A stretch of DNA of 17,590 nucleotides from JAMBLL01 sp964387145 (GTDB lineage Bacteria; Actinomycetota; Acidimicrobiia; Spongiisociales; UBA5794), in NCBI GenBank assembly GCA_964387145.1, contig CAYLVM010000044.1, positions 1-17,590 of the forward strand, written 5' to 3'. Positions within the stretch are counted from its first letter, which is position 1, and each line of letters starts with the position of its first letter. The translations under genes and the position numbers were made by a program. The notes beneath the pieces are model-generated. The model had not been told where the DNA came from and searched no databases. It was given only the letters and a program-made list of their open reading frames with translations. Shown here one piece after another: positions 6,385-13,620 of the stretch.

Positions 6385-7422
6385 ATGAGAGCAGTTGTTC
6401 TGGTAGCACCAGGCGATGTACAGGTCCAGTCAGTCCCCGATCCGGAGATCATCGACCCCGGTGATGCGATCGTGGCGGTTCGAGAGAGTGCCATCTGCGG
6501 AGCCGACCTCTTCCCCTTTCACGGCTTGACACCCGGATTCGAGAGTGGAACCGTGCTTGGCCACGAGTTCGTTGGAGAGGTCGTCGAAGTGGGCGCGGGG
6601 GTCCAGCGTATCCGAACGGGCGAGCGGGTGGTTGCGACGAGCACGATCTCAGACGGTACCTGTGACCACTGCGTGGCCGGCCAGCCATCGCAATGTCGTG
6701 GACGAAGTCTCTTCGGGTACTCGGGTGTATACCCCCGCCTCGACGGTGGGCAGGCAGAGTTCGTTCGCGTGCCCGATGCCGACAGGGTGCTGATGGTTCT
6801 TGATGAGGGAGTGTCCGACGAGGCAGCGATCTTCCTCGCCGATGTGCTCCCCACGGGGTACGGTGCGCTCAAGCGCGCAGGGACGGGTCTTGGCGACTCT
6901 GTCGTTGTCGTTGGATGCGGTCCGGTGGGACTCATGACAGTGTTGTGTGCCACGAGAATCGCCTCACGGGTCATCGCCGTGGACATGATTCCGGCCCGAA
7001 GGGAACTTGCCGAACGTCTCGGGGCAACCGCCGTTGCACCGCAGGACTCGGCGGCATTGGTCGAGGAGGCCACGAAGGGGTTCGGCGCCGATGTCGTCGT
7101 CGAGGCAGCGGGGAGTGTTGCCGCGTTGACGCAGGCTCTCAGGCTTGTTCGAGGGCGTGGCGTCGTATCCGTGGTCGGCGCGCACTTCGAACCTGACTAC
7201 CCGCTCGACAACGCTCTGATGTTCGAGCGAGAAATCTCGCTGATCTTCACGATCGGCGACCCGTTCAACGATCGGTCCCGTCTTCTCAACTTGATGTCTT
7301 CCGACGATTTCGATCCCACGGTCGTGGTCAGTCACCGTATGCCCCTCGAGGAGGCATCGCGAGCGTACGCACTCTTCGATGCGCGCGAGGCTACCAAGAT
7401 CATCCTCTCGTGTTCATCGTGA
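6385..7422 (+). CDS. Zinc-type medium-chain alcohol dehydrogenase (MDR), candidate B6-pathway step
   Basis: The 345-residue protein has the MDR layout. A GroES-like catalytic half carries Cys39 (CGADLFPFHG) and His60-Glu61 (LGHEFVGEV). A Rossmann half carries GCGPVG (177-182) and Asp200, implying NAD(H). The structural-zinc lobe has only three of the usual four cysteines (Cys93, Cys96, Cys104), with Asp90 at the first position. The neighbourhood lacks a known enzyme for two alcohol oxidations: pyridoxine to pyridoxal, and 4-pyridoxate to FHMPC. This gene could supply either one. ATG 6385 is supported by GAGGAGA (6371-6377). It follows the aminotransferase by 134 bases and precedes the transporter promoter. 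Specificity is inference from context; the family call is firm. Confidence 0.85.
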   Translation: MRAVVLVAPGDVQVQSVPDPEIIDPGDAIVAVRESAICGADLFPFHGLTPGFESGTVLGHEFVGEVVEVGAGVQRIRTGERVVATSTISDGTCDHCVAGQPSQCRGRSLFGYSGVYPRLDGGQAEFVRVPDADRVLMVLDEGVSDEAAIFLADVLPTGYGALKRAGTGLGDSVVVVGCGPVGLMTVLCATRIASRVIAVDMIPARRELAERLGATAVAPQDSAALVEEATKGFGADVVVEAAGSVAALTQALRLVRGRGVVSVVGAHFEPDYPLDNALMFEREISLIFTIGDPFNDRSRLLNLMSSDDFDPTVVVSHRMPLEEASRAYALFDAREATKIILSCSS

Positions 7423-7496
7423 GCCCGTCAGAGTCCCGAGTTGCTTTCGAGCTGACGTATGAATCACGTGTCACGCACCTCAGCCACCCTCTCTTA

Positions 7497-7517
7497 TGAT
7501 TACTGTTGACTGTTAAC
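7497..7517 (+). repeat. Tandem heptamers overlapping the binding-protein promoter
   Basis: TGATTAC (7497-7503), TGTTGAC (7504-7510) and TGTTAAC (7511-7517) form a 7-bp tandem array like the one at 4976-4996. The 15 bases 7504-7518 differ from 4983-4997 at two positions only and form a near-perfect inverted repeat (halves TGTTGAC and GTTAACA around a central T). This is a candidate shared operator. Confidence 0.6.
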
Positions 7518-7535
7518 ACAAGTCGCGGCTACGAT
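7506..7535 (+). promoter_or_regulatory. Putative promoter of the BMP-type transporter operon
   Basis: TTGACT (7506-7511) and TACGAT (7530-7535) are 18 bases apart and fit a sigma70-type promoter. Initiation near 7542 would give a leader of about 70 bases that contains the palindrome at 7576-7595. The gap from the preceding stop (7423-7496) shows no clear terminator. Confidence 0.6.
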
Positions 7536-7575
7536 GCCGCTTGTGACGGAGGTTCCGTACAACGCGTGAACCTAC

Positions 7576-7595
7576 TCGGCCGAAGCTTCGGCCGA
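7576..7595. promoter_or_regulatory. Perfect 20-bp palindrome in the leader of the binding-protein gene
   Basis: TCGGCCGAAGCTTCGGCCGA is a perfect 20-bp dyad, centred between 7585 and 7586. It ends 4 bases before the AAGGAG ribosome site (7600-7605) and 18 bases before ATG 7614. It could be a dimeric regulator's operator or, as RNA, a stable hairpin affecting translation or 5'-end stability. No second copy was noticed in the window. Confidence 0.6.
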
Positions 7596-7613
7596 ATGGA
7601 AGGAGAACGATCA

Positions 7614-8720
7614 ATGCGCAAGGCAACCAATATCAAATGGAAGGCGTGGCTTCTGATGGTTACCGTGTTCGCTCTGGTTGGTGCAGCATGTACCAGCAGC
7701 GCAACCACGACGACCACTACAGCTGCAGCTTCCCAAGAGACGACAACGACAGTTGCTGCCGGAGGAACGGTCACCAAGGTGGCAGTTGCAACACCAGAGG
7801 AGCCGGTTGACTTCGGTTGGAACCAGCAGGGTGTCGAAGGTGCCGAGGCCGCTGCTGCTGCAGCTGGCGTCGATATCGAGGTTGCCGGAGGGCTCGGCTA
7901 CGACGCACCGACCCAGACGCTTCGCCAGCTGTCTGAGACGGCGGACTTGATCTATGCCCATGCTTCGGGCTTCGGGGATGCAGCGACGGAAGTCGCGCGT
8001 GAGACAGGTGTCCCGGTCATCGTGTACAGCTCACCCGATGCGAGGGAGCCAGGCGTTGCTGCCTTCGTTGGCACAAGCGCAGAGGAAGGCGGGTACCTTG
8101 CAGGGATCCTCGCAGCGAAGACGACGAAGACTGGAACACTTGGAATCGTCATATCTGCAGACGACTTCAACTGGAACAGGCACTCGGGTGGATTCGTGGC
8201 GGGAGCTTGTTCCGTCGACCCGGGTATCAACATTCTTCTTGTCCAGATCGGTGAGGCGGCGTACGGCGATGTGGAGGGTGGCGCACGAGTGACCGAGAGT
8301 GTCATCGCTGGCGGTGCTGACGTGATCCTAGGAAACGGTGACGGTTCGTCGTTCGGAATGATCCGTGCGGTCGAGACAGCAGATCCGCCTGCGGGCGCCG
8401 ACAAGGTCTGGTTCATCGATGTGATCGGCGACAAGTCGTCGGTTGACACCGAGAATGTCCTTCTGTCTTCAATACTGTGGGACTTCGAACCGACTTACCT
8501 CCAGGCGATCAAGGACGTCGAGGCAGGAACATTTGGTGACAGCAACTACGTGTTGAACCTGGAATCCGGTGGCATCGCGCTGCTGAAAACGGACAATATC
8601 CCAGACGGCTTATGGAGTGAGCTCGAGACGGCGAGGGATGGGGTCATCGACGGAAGCATTCTGGTGCCAGCAGTCGAGACCCGGGCAGAGGTCGAGGATC
8701 TGATTGGCTGCGGAGCCTGA
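7614..8720 (+). CDS. BMP/PnrA-family ABC transporter substrate-binding lipoprotein
   Basis: This 368-residue extracytoplasmic protein has a basic N-terminus, a hydrophobic helix (12-22) and a lipobox ending at Cys26 (VGAAC), followed by a Thr-rich linker typical of actinobacterial lipoproteins. The mature part has a periplasmic-binding fold of the BMP family: PVDFGWNQQGVEGAEAAA near the start, then GTSAEEGGYLAGILAA and ADVILGNGDGSSFGMI. Known members bind purine nucleosides. Replacement of the common family features around the ligand loops cannot be judged without alignment. ATG 7614 is supported by AAGGAG with 8-base spacing. It is first in an operon with ATPase and two permeases, directly after B6 catabolic genes, which suggests a vitamer or pyridine ligand; a nucleoside is the default alternative. 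Confidence 0.88.
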   Translation: MRKATNIKWKAWLLMVTVFALVGAACTSSATTTTTTAAASQETTTTVAAGGTVTKVAVATPEEPVDFGWNQQGVEGAEAAAAAAGVDIEVAGGLGYDAPTQTLRQLSETADLIYAHASGFGDAATEVARETGVPVIVYSSPDAREPGVAAFVGTSAEEGGYLAGILAAKTTKTGTLGIVISADDFNWNRHSGGFVAGACSVDPGINILLVQIGEAAYGDVEGGARVTESVIAGGADVILGNGDGSSFGMIRAVETADPPAGADKVWFIDVIGDKSSVDTENVLLSSILWDFEPTYLQAIKDVEAGTFGDSNYVLNLESGGIALLKTDNIPDGLWSELETARDGVIDGSILVPAVETRAEVEDLIGCGA

Positions 8721-8734
8721 CCACGGATGTAGGC

Positions 8735-8774
8735 AGGGCAGCCCCGGTGCTTTCTCAAGCACCGGGGTCGCCCT
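8735..8774 (+). terminator. Intercistronic stem-loop after the binding-protein gene
   Basis: CCCCGGTGCTT (8742-8752) pairs perfectly with AAGCACCGGGG (8757-8767) around a TCTC loop. AGGGC (8735-8739) and GCCCT (8770-8774) extend the stem with two unpaired bases per side. There is no T-run afterwards, and the ATPase gene begins 55 bases on, so partial termination or 3'-end protection of the abundant binding-protein message is more likely than full termination. Confidence 0.65.
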
Positions 8775-8828
8775 CGCTTGAGGTACGGTCACGATCGGAC
8801 AGTGAACAACAGAGAGGAGGCCCATCCG

Positions 8829-10475
8829 ATGGGCGAAGCGGGAATGGGGTCGACGAGTGATGCCGGTGGCACGACACTGATCGAACTCATTGGGATCACG
8901 AAGCGGTTTCCAGGCGTCCTGGCAAACGATGCCATCTCTCTGACGATCGACAGGGGCGAGGTCCACTGCCTCCTCGGCGAGAATGGTGCAGGCAAGTCGA
9001 CACTGATCAGCATCCTCAGCGGGATGACGGTTCCCGACGCTGGGACGATCCGCGTCAACGAGATAGCGACCGTGATCGACTCTCCTCGCAAGGCGCTCGA
9101 TCTTGGCATCGGCACCGTCTATCAGCATGCGACACTTGTACCAACGCTCACCGTGCTTGAGAATCTCATCCTCGGAAACACGAAGGGCATGCGACTGAAC
9201 GAAGCCGAGGGAATCAGGCGCCTCGACGAGCTTGCGAGCATCTTGGGGGCAGATGTGGATCCGCATGCCCTAGCGGGAGACCTCGCCCTGGATGAGCAGC
9301 AGGTCATCGAGATCATCAAAGCCCTTTGGTCGGGTAAGGCAGCCCTCATCTTGGATGAGCCGACCTCGATGTTGACGCCTGCGGGTGTCGCCGAGCTCGG
9401 CAGCATGCTTGAACGTCTCAAAGACAGCGGCCTGGGGATCGTCTTCATCACACACATGCTCCATGAGGCCATCGAGATGGGAGATCGTGTGACGGTGCTG
9501 CGCCAGGGCCGTGTCGCAGGGACCCTCGGACTCGAGGACCTTCGGTCTGCCGACCCCGAGCAGCTTCGCGACCGTATCGTCGAGATCATGTTCGGCGAAG
9601 AGGCTACCGAGCTGAGCGATGTCGCCGAGATGCATGTCGAGGTCTCCGACGGCGCACCACACGATGGTGCAGATGAGACGGTTGGCACACGGGGGCAGCG
9701 GTCGGTTGGTGAGCCAATCTTGGAGCTCAGTAGTGTGTTTCTCGACCCGTCACCTTCGAGTCACGGTCTCCACAACATCGATCTTGTGATCCATGAAGGT
9801 GAGATCCTCGGTGTTGCGGGAGTTGGAGGCAACGGGCAGAAGGAACTCGCCGAGGCGATCGCCGGCCAGCGACTCATTGATGGAGGCAAGATGTCGCTGC
9901 GTTACGACGGAGTACTTGTCTCGATCGGTCGCTTAGGGGTCCACGCCCGCCAACAGATGGGCCTTCGATACTTGAGTGACGACAGACGTGGAGAGGCGGT
10001 GGTGGGCACCATGAGCGTGGAGACCAATCTGGTACTCAAGAGGATCGGGCAGCCCCCCTTCTGGAAGCACCACATCATCCAGCCAATGGAGATCCGACGG
10101 AACGCCGAAGTCGCGATCGAAGAGTTCGACATTCGCACGCCGAGTCCTGATACGAACATCGGCAAGCTGTCGGGAGGCAACATCCAAAAGGCGATTCTCG
10201 CACGCGAAACGGCGTCAGATCCCAGGGTCATTGTCTACAACAAGCCGACCCACGGCCTCGACATTCGAACGTCGCTCTCCGTTCGTGAGCGCATTCGTCA
10301 GATGGCAGAGGAAGGAGTGAGCGCCATAGTCATCTCAAACCACCTCGAAGAACTGCTCGACCTCTGTGACCGTGTCGCCGTCCTCTCAAAGGGCCGCGTC
10401 GCGGGCATCGTCGAGAACGGGCCGAAAGCTGAACGACGAATAGGGGATCTGATGGTGGGTGCTTTCGCAGTATGA
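8829..10475 (+). CDS. ABC transporter ATP-binding protein with two fused NBDs (sugar/nucleoside importer type)
   Basis: The 548-residue cytoplasmic ATPase energises the importer. NBD1 has Walker A GENGAGKST (50-58) and Walker B LILDEP, but its signature is LALDEQQ (152-158) instead of an LSxGxQQ form. NBD2 has a degenerate Walker A (VAGVGGNGQKEL region, about 328-339), an intact signature LSGGN (446-450) and a degenerate Walker B in VIVYNKPTHGLD (Asn470-Lys471). A charged linker of about 40 residues joins the domains (about 258-295). ATG 8829 is chosen because GAGAGGAGG (8812-8820) lies 8 bases upstream; the frame is open further up to 8778 without a good start. The stop overlaps the first permease's ATG by 4 bases, so translation is coupled. 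Confidence 0.9.
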   Translation: MGEAGMGSTSDAGGTTLIELIGITKRFPGVLANDAISLTIDRGEVHCLLGENGAGKSTLISILSGMTVPDAGTIRVNEIATVIDSPRKALDLGIGTVYQHATLVPTLTVLENLILGNTKGMRLNEAEGIRRLDELASILGADVDPHALAGDLALDEQQVIEIIKALWSGKAALILDEPTSMLTPAGVAELGSMLERLKDSGLGIVFITHMLHEAIEMGDRVTVLRQGRVAGTLGLEDLRSADPEQLRDRIVEIMFGEEATELSDVAEMHVEVSDGAPHDGADETVGTRGQRSVGEPILELSSVFLDPSPSSHGLHNIDLVIHEGEILGVAGVGGNGQKELAEAIAGQRLIDGGKMSLRYDGVLVSIGRLGVHARQQMGLRYLSDDRRGEAVVGTMSVETNLVLKRIGQPPFWKHHIIQPMEIRRNAEVAIEEFDIRTPSPDTNIGKLSGGNIQKAILARETASDPRVIVYNKPTHGLDIRTSLSVRERIRQMAEEGVSAIVISNHLEELLDLCDRVAVLSKGRVAGIVENGPKAERRIGDLMVGAFAV

Positions 10476-11686
10476 AGCCTTCTAACGCTGCCCCGAAACC
10501 GCTGACGCACGACGGTGGCTCGACTTCAGAGGATCAGCCAGACATTTCTACGAAGGGCAACGACACGTCCAATGCACCGACGGTGTCTGCTCGCAAGGAG
10601 ATGTTTCGTCGCTCGATACTCCTGACGATTCTCCCACTCGTCGCAGCGATGGTTGTTGGCGGTATCCTGCTCCTCGTCTTGGGCCGGGATCCGGTAGCGT
10701 TCTATGCCACGATCATCAGCCGTGGCATCATCAGCCCCTCGGGTCTCCAAGAGACGCTTATCCGCATGGCTCCGCTGCTCCTGATCTCTGCAGGTCTGAT
10801 CGTGGCCTTCAGCGCTGGCATATGGAACTTGGGCGGAGATGGTCAGTTCATGCTTGGCGCTGCTCTGGTCGGTGGCTTGGCGGCGTCGATGTCCGAAGTG
10901 ATGCCTCGTGGCGTGATGCTCGTCCTGATGCTGGTGATGGCGGGGACTGTCGGTGCCTTGTGGACCATCGTCCCCGCGCTGATGAAGGCGTACTACGGGA
11001 TCAATGAGATCATCACGACACTGATGATGAGCTTCATCGGTGTGAACTTTGCAGCCCTGCTCGTCAAGGTCGTGTTCCTCGACAGGGAGCCCGGGATTCA
11101 GATTCCCCGGACCCAGGTGCTGGACGTGTCGGATCGCTTACCGACACTGTTCGGCACACGAGTCCATTCGGGTGTGATCATCGGACTCGTAGCCGTCTTG
11201 GGTGTGCACTTCATGATGACGCGCACATCTCTCGGCCTTCGGCTCAAGGTGCTCGGTGCCAATATCAAGGCTGCGCAGCATGCCGGGCTGAAGGTCTCCA
11301 AGGTGATCATCGTGACCTTCCTGATCAGCGGCATGTTCATGGGCCTTGCCGGAGGGGTTGAGGTGCTCGGTGTTCAAGGGTTTGTGCGTGCCGACTGGAA
11401 TCCCGCCTTTGGCCTTGTTGCGGTGCCCCTCGTATTCCTTGCCAGGATGAACGGTTGGGTGACGATCGCGTTCGTCTTTCTCTTGTCGGTTCTATCGATC
11501 GGCGGTGAGCTCGCGACACGTCAGGCCGGATTGCCCAACCAGTTTGGCTTGCTCATCGTTGCGTTGGTCCTTCTCTTCATGACCGTTGCGGAGTACTTCG
11601 AGGCGAGGCGCGTTCGAGGCGATCGCACCGTCTGGAATACGATGGCGGATCGGTTCGGCCTGAGAGGAGGTGAGGCGGTTGAGTGA
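10472..11686 (+). CDS. ABC transporter permease 1 (BPD_transp_2 family, YufP-like)
   Basis: This 404-residue integral membrane subunit forms half of the importer pore. About 45 polar N-terminal residues precede hydrophobic segments beginning at SILLTILPLVAAMVVGGILLL. AGIWNLGGDGQFMLGAALVGG and GINEIITTLMMSFIGVNFAALLV are the motifs characteristic of nucleoside/sugar-type BPD_transp_2 permeases, the second being the likely ATPase-coupling region. About nine or ten membrane spans are visible. The ATG overlaps the ATPase stop (ATGA). The reading frame ends inside the start of the second permease. Confidence 0.9.
   Translation: MKPSNAAPKPLTHDGGSTSEDQPDISTKGNDTSNAPTVSARKEMFRRSILLTILPLVAAMVVGGILLLVLGRDPVAFYATIISRGIISPSGLQETLIRMAPLLLISAGLIVAFSAGIWNLGGDGQFMLGAALVGGLAASMSEVMPRGVMLVLMLVMAGTVGALWTIVPALMKAYYGINEIITTLMMSFIGVNFAALLVKVVFLDREPGIQIPRTQVLDVSDRLPTLFGTRVHSGVIIGLVAVLGVHFMMTRTSLGLRLKVLGANIKAAQHAGLKVSKVIIVTFLISGMFMGLAGGVEVLGVQGFVRADWNPAFGLVAVPLVFLARMNGWVTIAFVFLLSVLSIGGELATRQAGLPNQFGLLIVALVLLFMTVAEYFEARRVRGDRTVWNTMADRFGLRGGEAVE
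11666..11681 (+). promoter_or_regulatory. Ribosome-binding site fixing a TTG start for permease 2
   Basis: GGAGG at 11666-11670 lies 8 bases before TTG 11679. A GTG at 11670 in the same frame would overlap the Shine-Dalgarno itself, so TTG is the better start. The site is inside the end of permease 1. Confidence 0.55.
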
Positions 11687-12602
11687 AACTCTGCTGACAG
11701 CGCTGCTCGTCGGTGCCATCGCAGCAGCGGTGCCGCTGATACTTGCTGGTCTCGGTGAGCTTATTTCAGAGCGTGCAGGTGTACTCAACGTTGGTCTCGA
11801 GGGCATGATGCTCATGGGAGCGTACGGAGGCTTTGTCGTCGCTCTTGCCACTGGTTCGACATGGATGGGGTTCGTCGGTGGGGCTGCAGCCGGTGGGGCG
11901 GTATCGCTCATCATGGTGGTCCTGTGCGTACGTTGGGGTCTCGACCAGATCGTCGTCGGTATCGGGATTCTGCTCGGTGTGGAGGGCCTCACCAGCTTGC
12001 TTCATGCAGCACAGTTCGCCAACACCTATCCGAGGCTCGGAAAGGCAGCGGCACCTAGCCTGCCGTGGCTTGCCGACATCCCTGTTGTCGGGAGAGTCGT
12101 GTTTGGAGAGCCCTATATGGTGTACCTGACGATTCTGGCCGTCGTTGTAGCTGCGTGGGTCCTGTGGAAGACGCCGTGGGGGCTTGCGGTACGCGCGACG
12201 GGTGAACGACCTGAAGCTGTCGACGCTGCAGGTGTCAACGTTGTGCTCGTCCGATCTCTCGCAACGTTGAGCGCCGGTGTGTTCGCGGGCCTCGGCGGGG
12301 CGTACCTCTCCCTCGTGAGCGCCGGGAACTTCATTCCGTTCATGACGGGCGGTCGCGGGTTCATGGCCCTCGTACTGGCGATGCTGGCCCGTGGCCGCCC
12401 AGTATGGCTCGCAGCGGGAGCGCTCTTGTTCGGGTTCGCAACGGCCCTGACGACAGCTCTGCAGATCTTTGGTGTCGCTGTCCGACCGGAGATTGTCAAC
12501 AGCATCCCCTTCATTGTCGTCCTCGTTGTCCTGGTGCTCTTTGGTCGCGACGACTATCTCCCACGAGCTCTGGCACTTCCGTATGTACGGGGGGAACGGT
12601 GA
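11679..12602 (+). CDS. ABC transporter permease 2 (BPD_transp_2 family, YufQ-like)
   Basis: The second membrane subunit has 307 residues from the TTG start and pairs with the preceding permease. ISERAGVLNVGLEGMMLMGAY near the N-terminus is the hallmark motif of this permease type. VRATGERPEAVDAAGVNV is the cytoplasmic coupling loop, and GGRGFMALVLAMLARGRP lies between later spans. About eight hydrophobic segments are visible. It overlaps permease 1 by 8 bases, and its stop overlaps the following lipoprotein's GTG (GTGA), so the whole transporter is translationally coupled. Confidence 0.88.
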   Translation: MSETLLTALLVGAIAAAVPLILAGLGELISERAGVLNVGLEGMMLMGAYGGFVVALATGSTWMGFVGGAAAGGAVSLIMVVLCVRWGLDQIVVGIGILLGVEGLTSLLHAAQFANTYPRLGKAAAPSLPWLADIPVVGRVVFGEPYMVYLTILAVVVAAWVLWKTPWGLAVRATGERPEAVDAAGVNVVLVRSLATLSAGVFAGLGGAYLSLVSAGNFIPFMTGGRGFMALVLAMLARGRPVWLAAGALLFGFATALTTALQIFGVAVRPEIVNSIPFIVVLVVLVLFGRDDYLPRALALPYVRGER

Positions 12603-13567
12603 TCGACAGCCGTTGGGTTCCTGCGGGTGGTCTGGGAGTCGCTGTCTTGGTTCTTGCCCTGGTCGTCTCAGGGTGTTCCACGCCGGCAACGGGAACCGTC
12701 GGAGTCCTGACCGATACCACACAAGCCACATCCGTTCCGAGAGATATCAGCGCGCCATACCCCGACGCGCCAAGCGAGGTGACCGCGCGGTGGTGGCTTG
12801 CACCGGGAGTAGATGATGCCTCGATCAGCAGTGACCCCCTGGAGCGGGCGGCAGCCGAGGTCCTCCAGAGCTTTTTCGGATCCGACTCGACAGCGGCGAT
12901 GGCACCCGTGTCGAGCGGGCCGGCCCGACTCTTTGCCGATTTCATGGGCATCATGGAGTCGATCAGCGGGCGTCACCCGATGGAAGAGATGGTGCTGCGA
13001 GAAGGCGCGGCGATCACTAGCGGGGAAGGATCTCGTGAAATCACGATCGATGGCGAGATTACCGAAGATCGCAGCACGGGCTCTGGCAGCGCCAACCGCA
13101 CGACGTACGACCAGTTCGTGATGCGCATCGGAGCCGATGGGCAGCCGCGTCTCGTCGACTTTCGTCGTGACGGTGTCTGGATATCTCAACTCGTGGCGGC
13201 GGGCGACGATGTGAAGTCACCGGACGGGGGTGTTGTGCGCGTGGTTGCCACCGTGCGTTCGACGCTTGGACGGTACATGGTTGCCGGCGTCATCGATCAG
13301 GCTGTCGTTCAACGATGGTCACTGCGCGACGCTCGCCTCGTGGCGAGCGATGGCCAACACGAGGCGGAGGAGTCCTTCGCCGAGGTCGGCAGAGCCGATC
13401 CGGGTGAGCCCGTACCGTTTCTGATCACCTTCGATGATGGAGGGATGGCCGAGGATGGAGCCTGGCTCACGTTGCCGCTGTTGGATGGGGGGGTACGTCA
13501 GGATCTCACGTTGGAGATGCCTCCTCTGGGTGTTCCTCGCGATGCAGGGGATGTACCTGGACGTTGA
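12599..13567 (+). CDS. Lipoprotein of unknown function coupled to the ABC transporter
   Basis: I do not recognise this 322-residue protein. It has an N-terminal hydrophobic helix (about 11-23) and a lipobox VSGC with Cys26, then a Pro/Thr-containing linker, so it should be anchored outside the cytoplasmic membrane. The mature part is mixed alpha/beta with no cysteines noticed and no catalytic motif. A predicted helix-rich part (about 80-130) is followed by beta-rich segments such as YDQFVMRIGADGQPRLVDF. GTG 12599 overlaps the permease stop and is preceded by GGGGGG (12589-12594). Such coupling points to an accessory part of the importer, for example a second binding or docking protein, but this is inference. 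It has a normal composition for the locus. Confidence 0.75.
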   Translation: MIDSRWVPAGGLGVAVLVLALVVSGCSTPATGTVGVLTDTTQATSVPRDISAPYPDAPSEVTARWWLAPGVDDASISSDPLERAAAEVLQSFFGSDSTAAMAPVSSGPARLFADFMGIMESISGRHPMEEMVLREGAAITSGEGSREITIDGEITEDRSTGSGSANRTTYDQFVMRIGADGQPRLVDFRRDGVWISQLVAAGDDVKSPDGGVVRVVATVRSTLGRYMVAGVIDQAVVQRWSLRDARLVASDGQHEAEESFAEVGRADPGEPVPFLITFDDGGMAEDGAWLTLPLLDGGVRQDLTLEMPPLGVPRDAGDVPGR

Positions 13568-13620
13568 GCTCACGTGGACCCACCACGCGATCGGAAAACG
13601 TATGAGGAATGGAGCCTGAA

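Noticed and set aside
7576..7595. Cloning-linker artefact, since the palindrome contains EagI-like and HindIII-like hexamers
   Set aside because: Flanking sequence on both sides is consistent with a native leader, ribosome site and gene; restriction-like hexamers are inherent to any such G+C-rich palindrome.
11766..12731. Long minus-strand open frame (about 321 codons) opposite permease 2
   Set aside because: It mirrors a clear membrane permease; the translated product is highly charged low-complexity sequence without a domain, as expected for antisense of hydrophobic codons.
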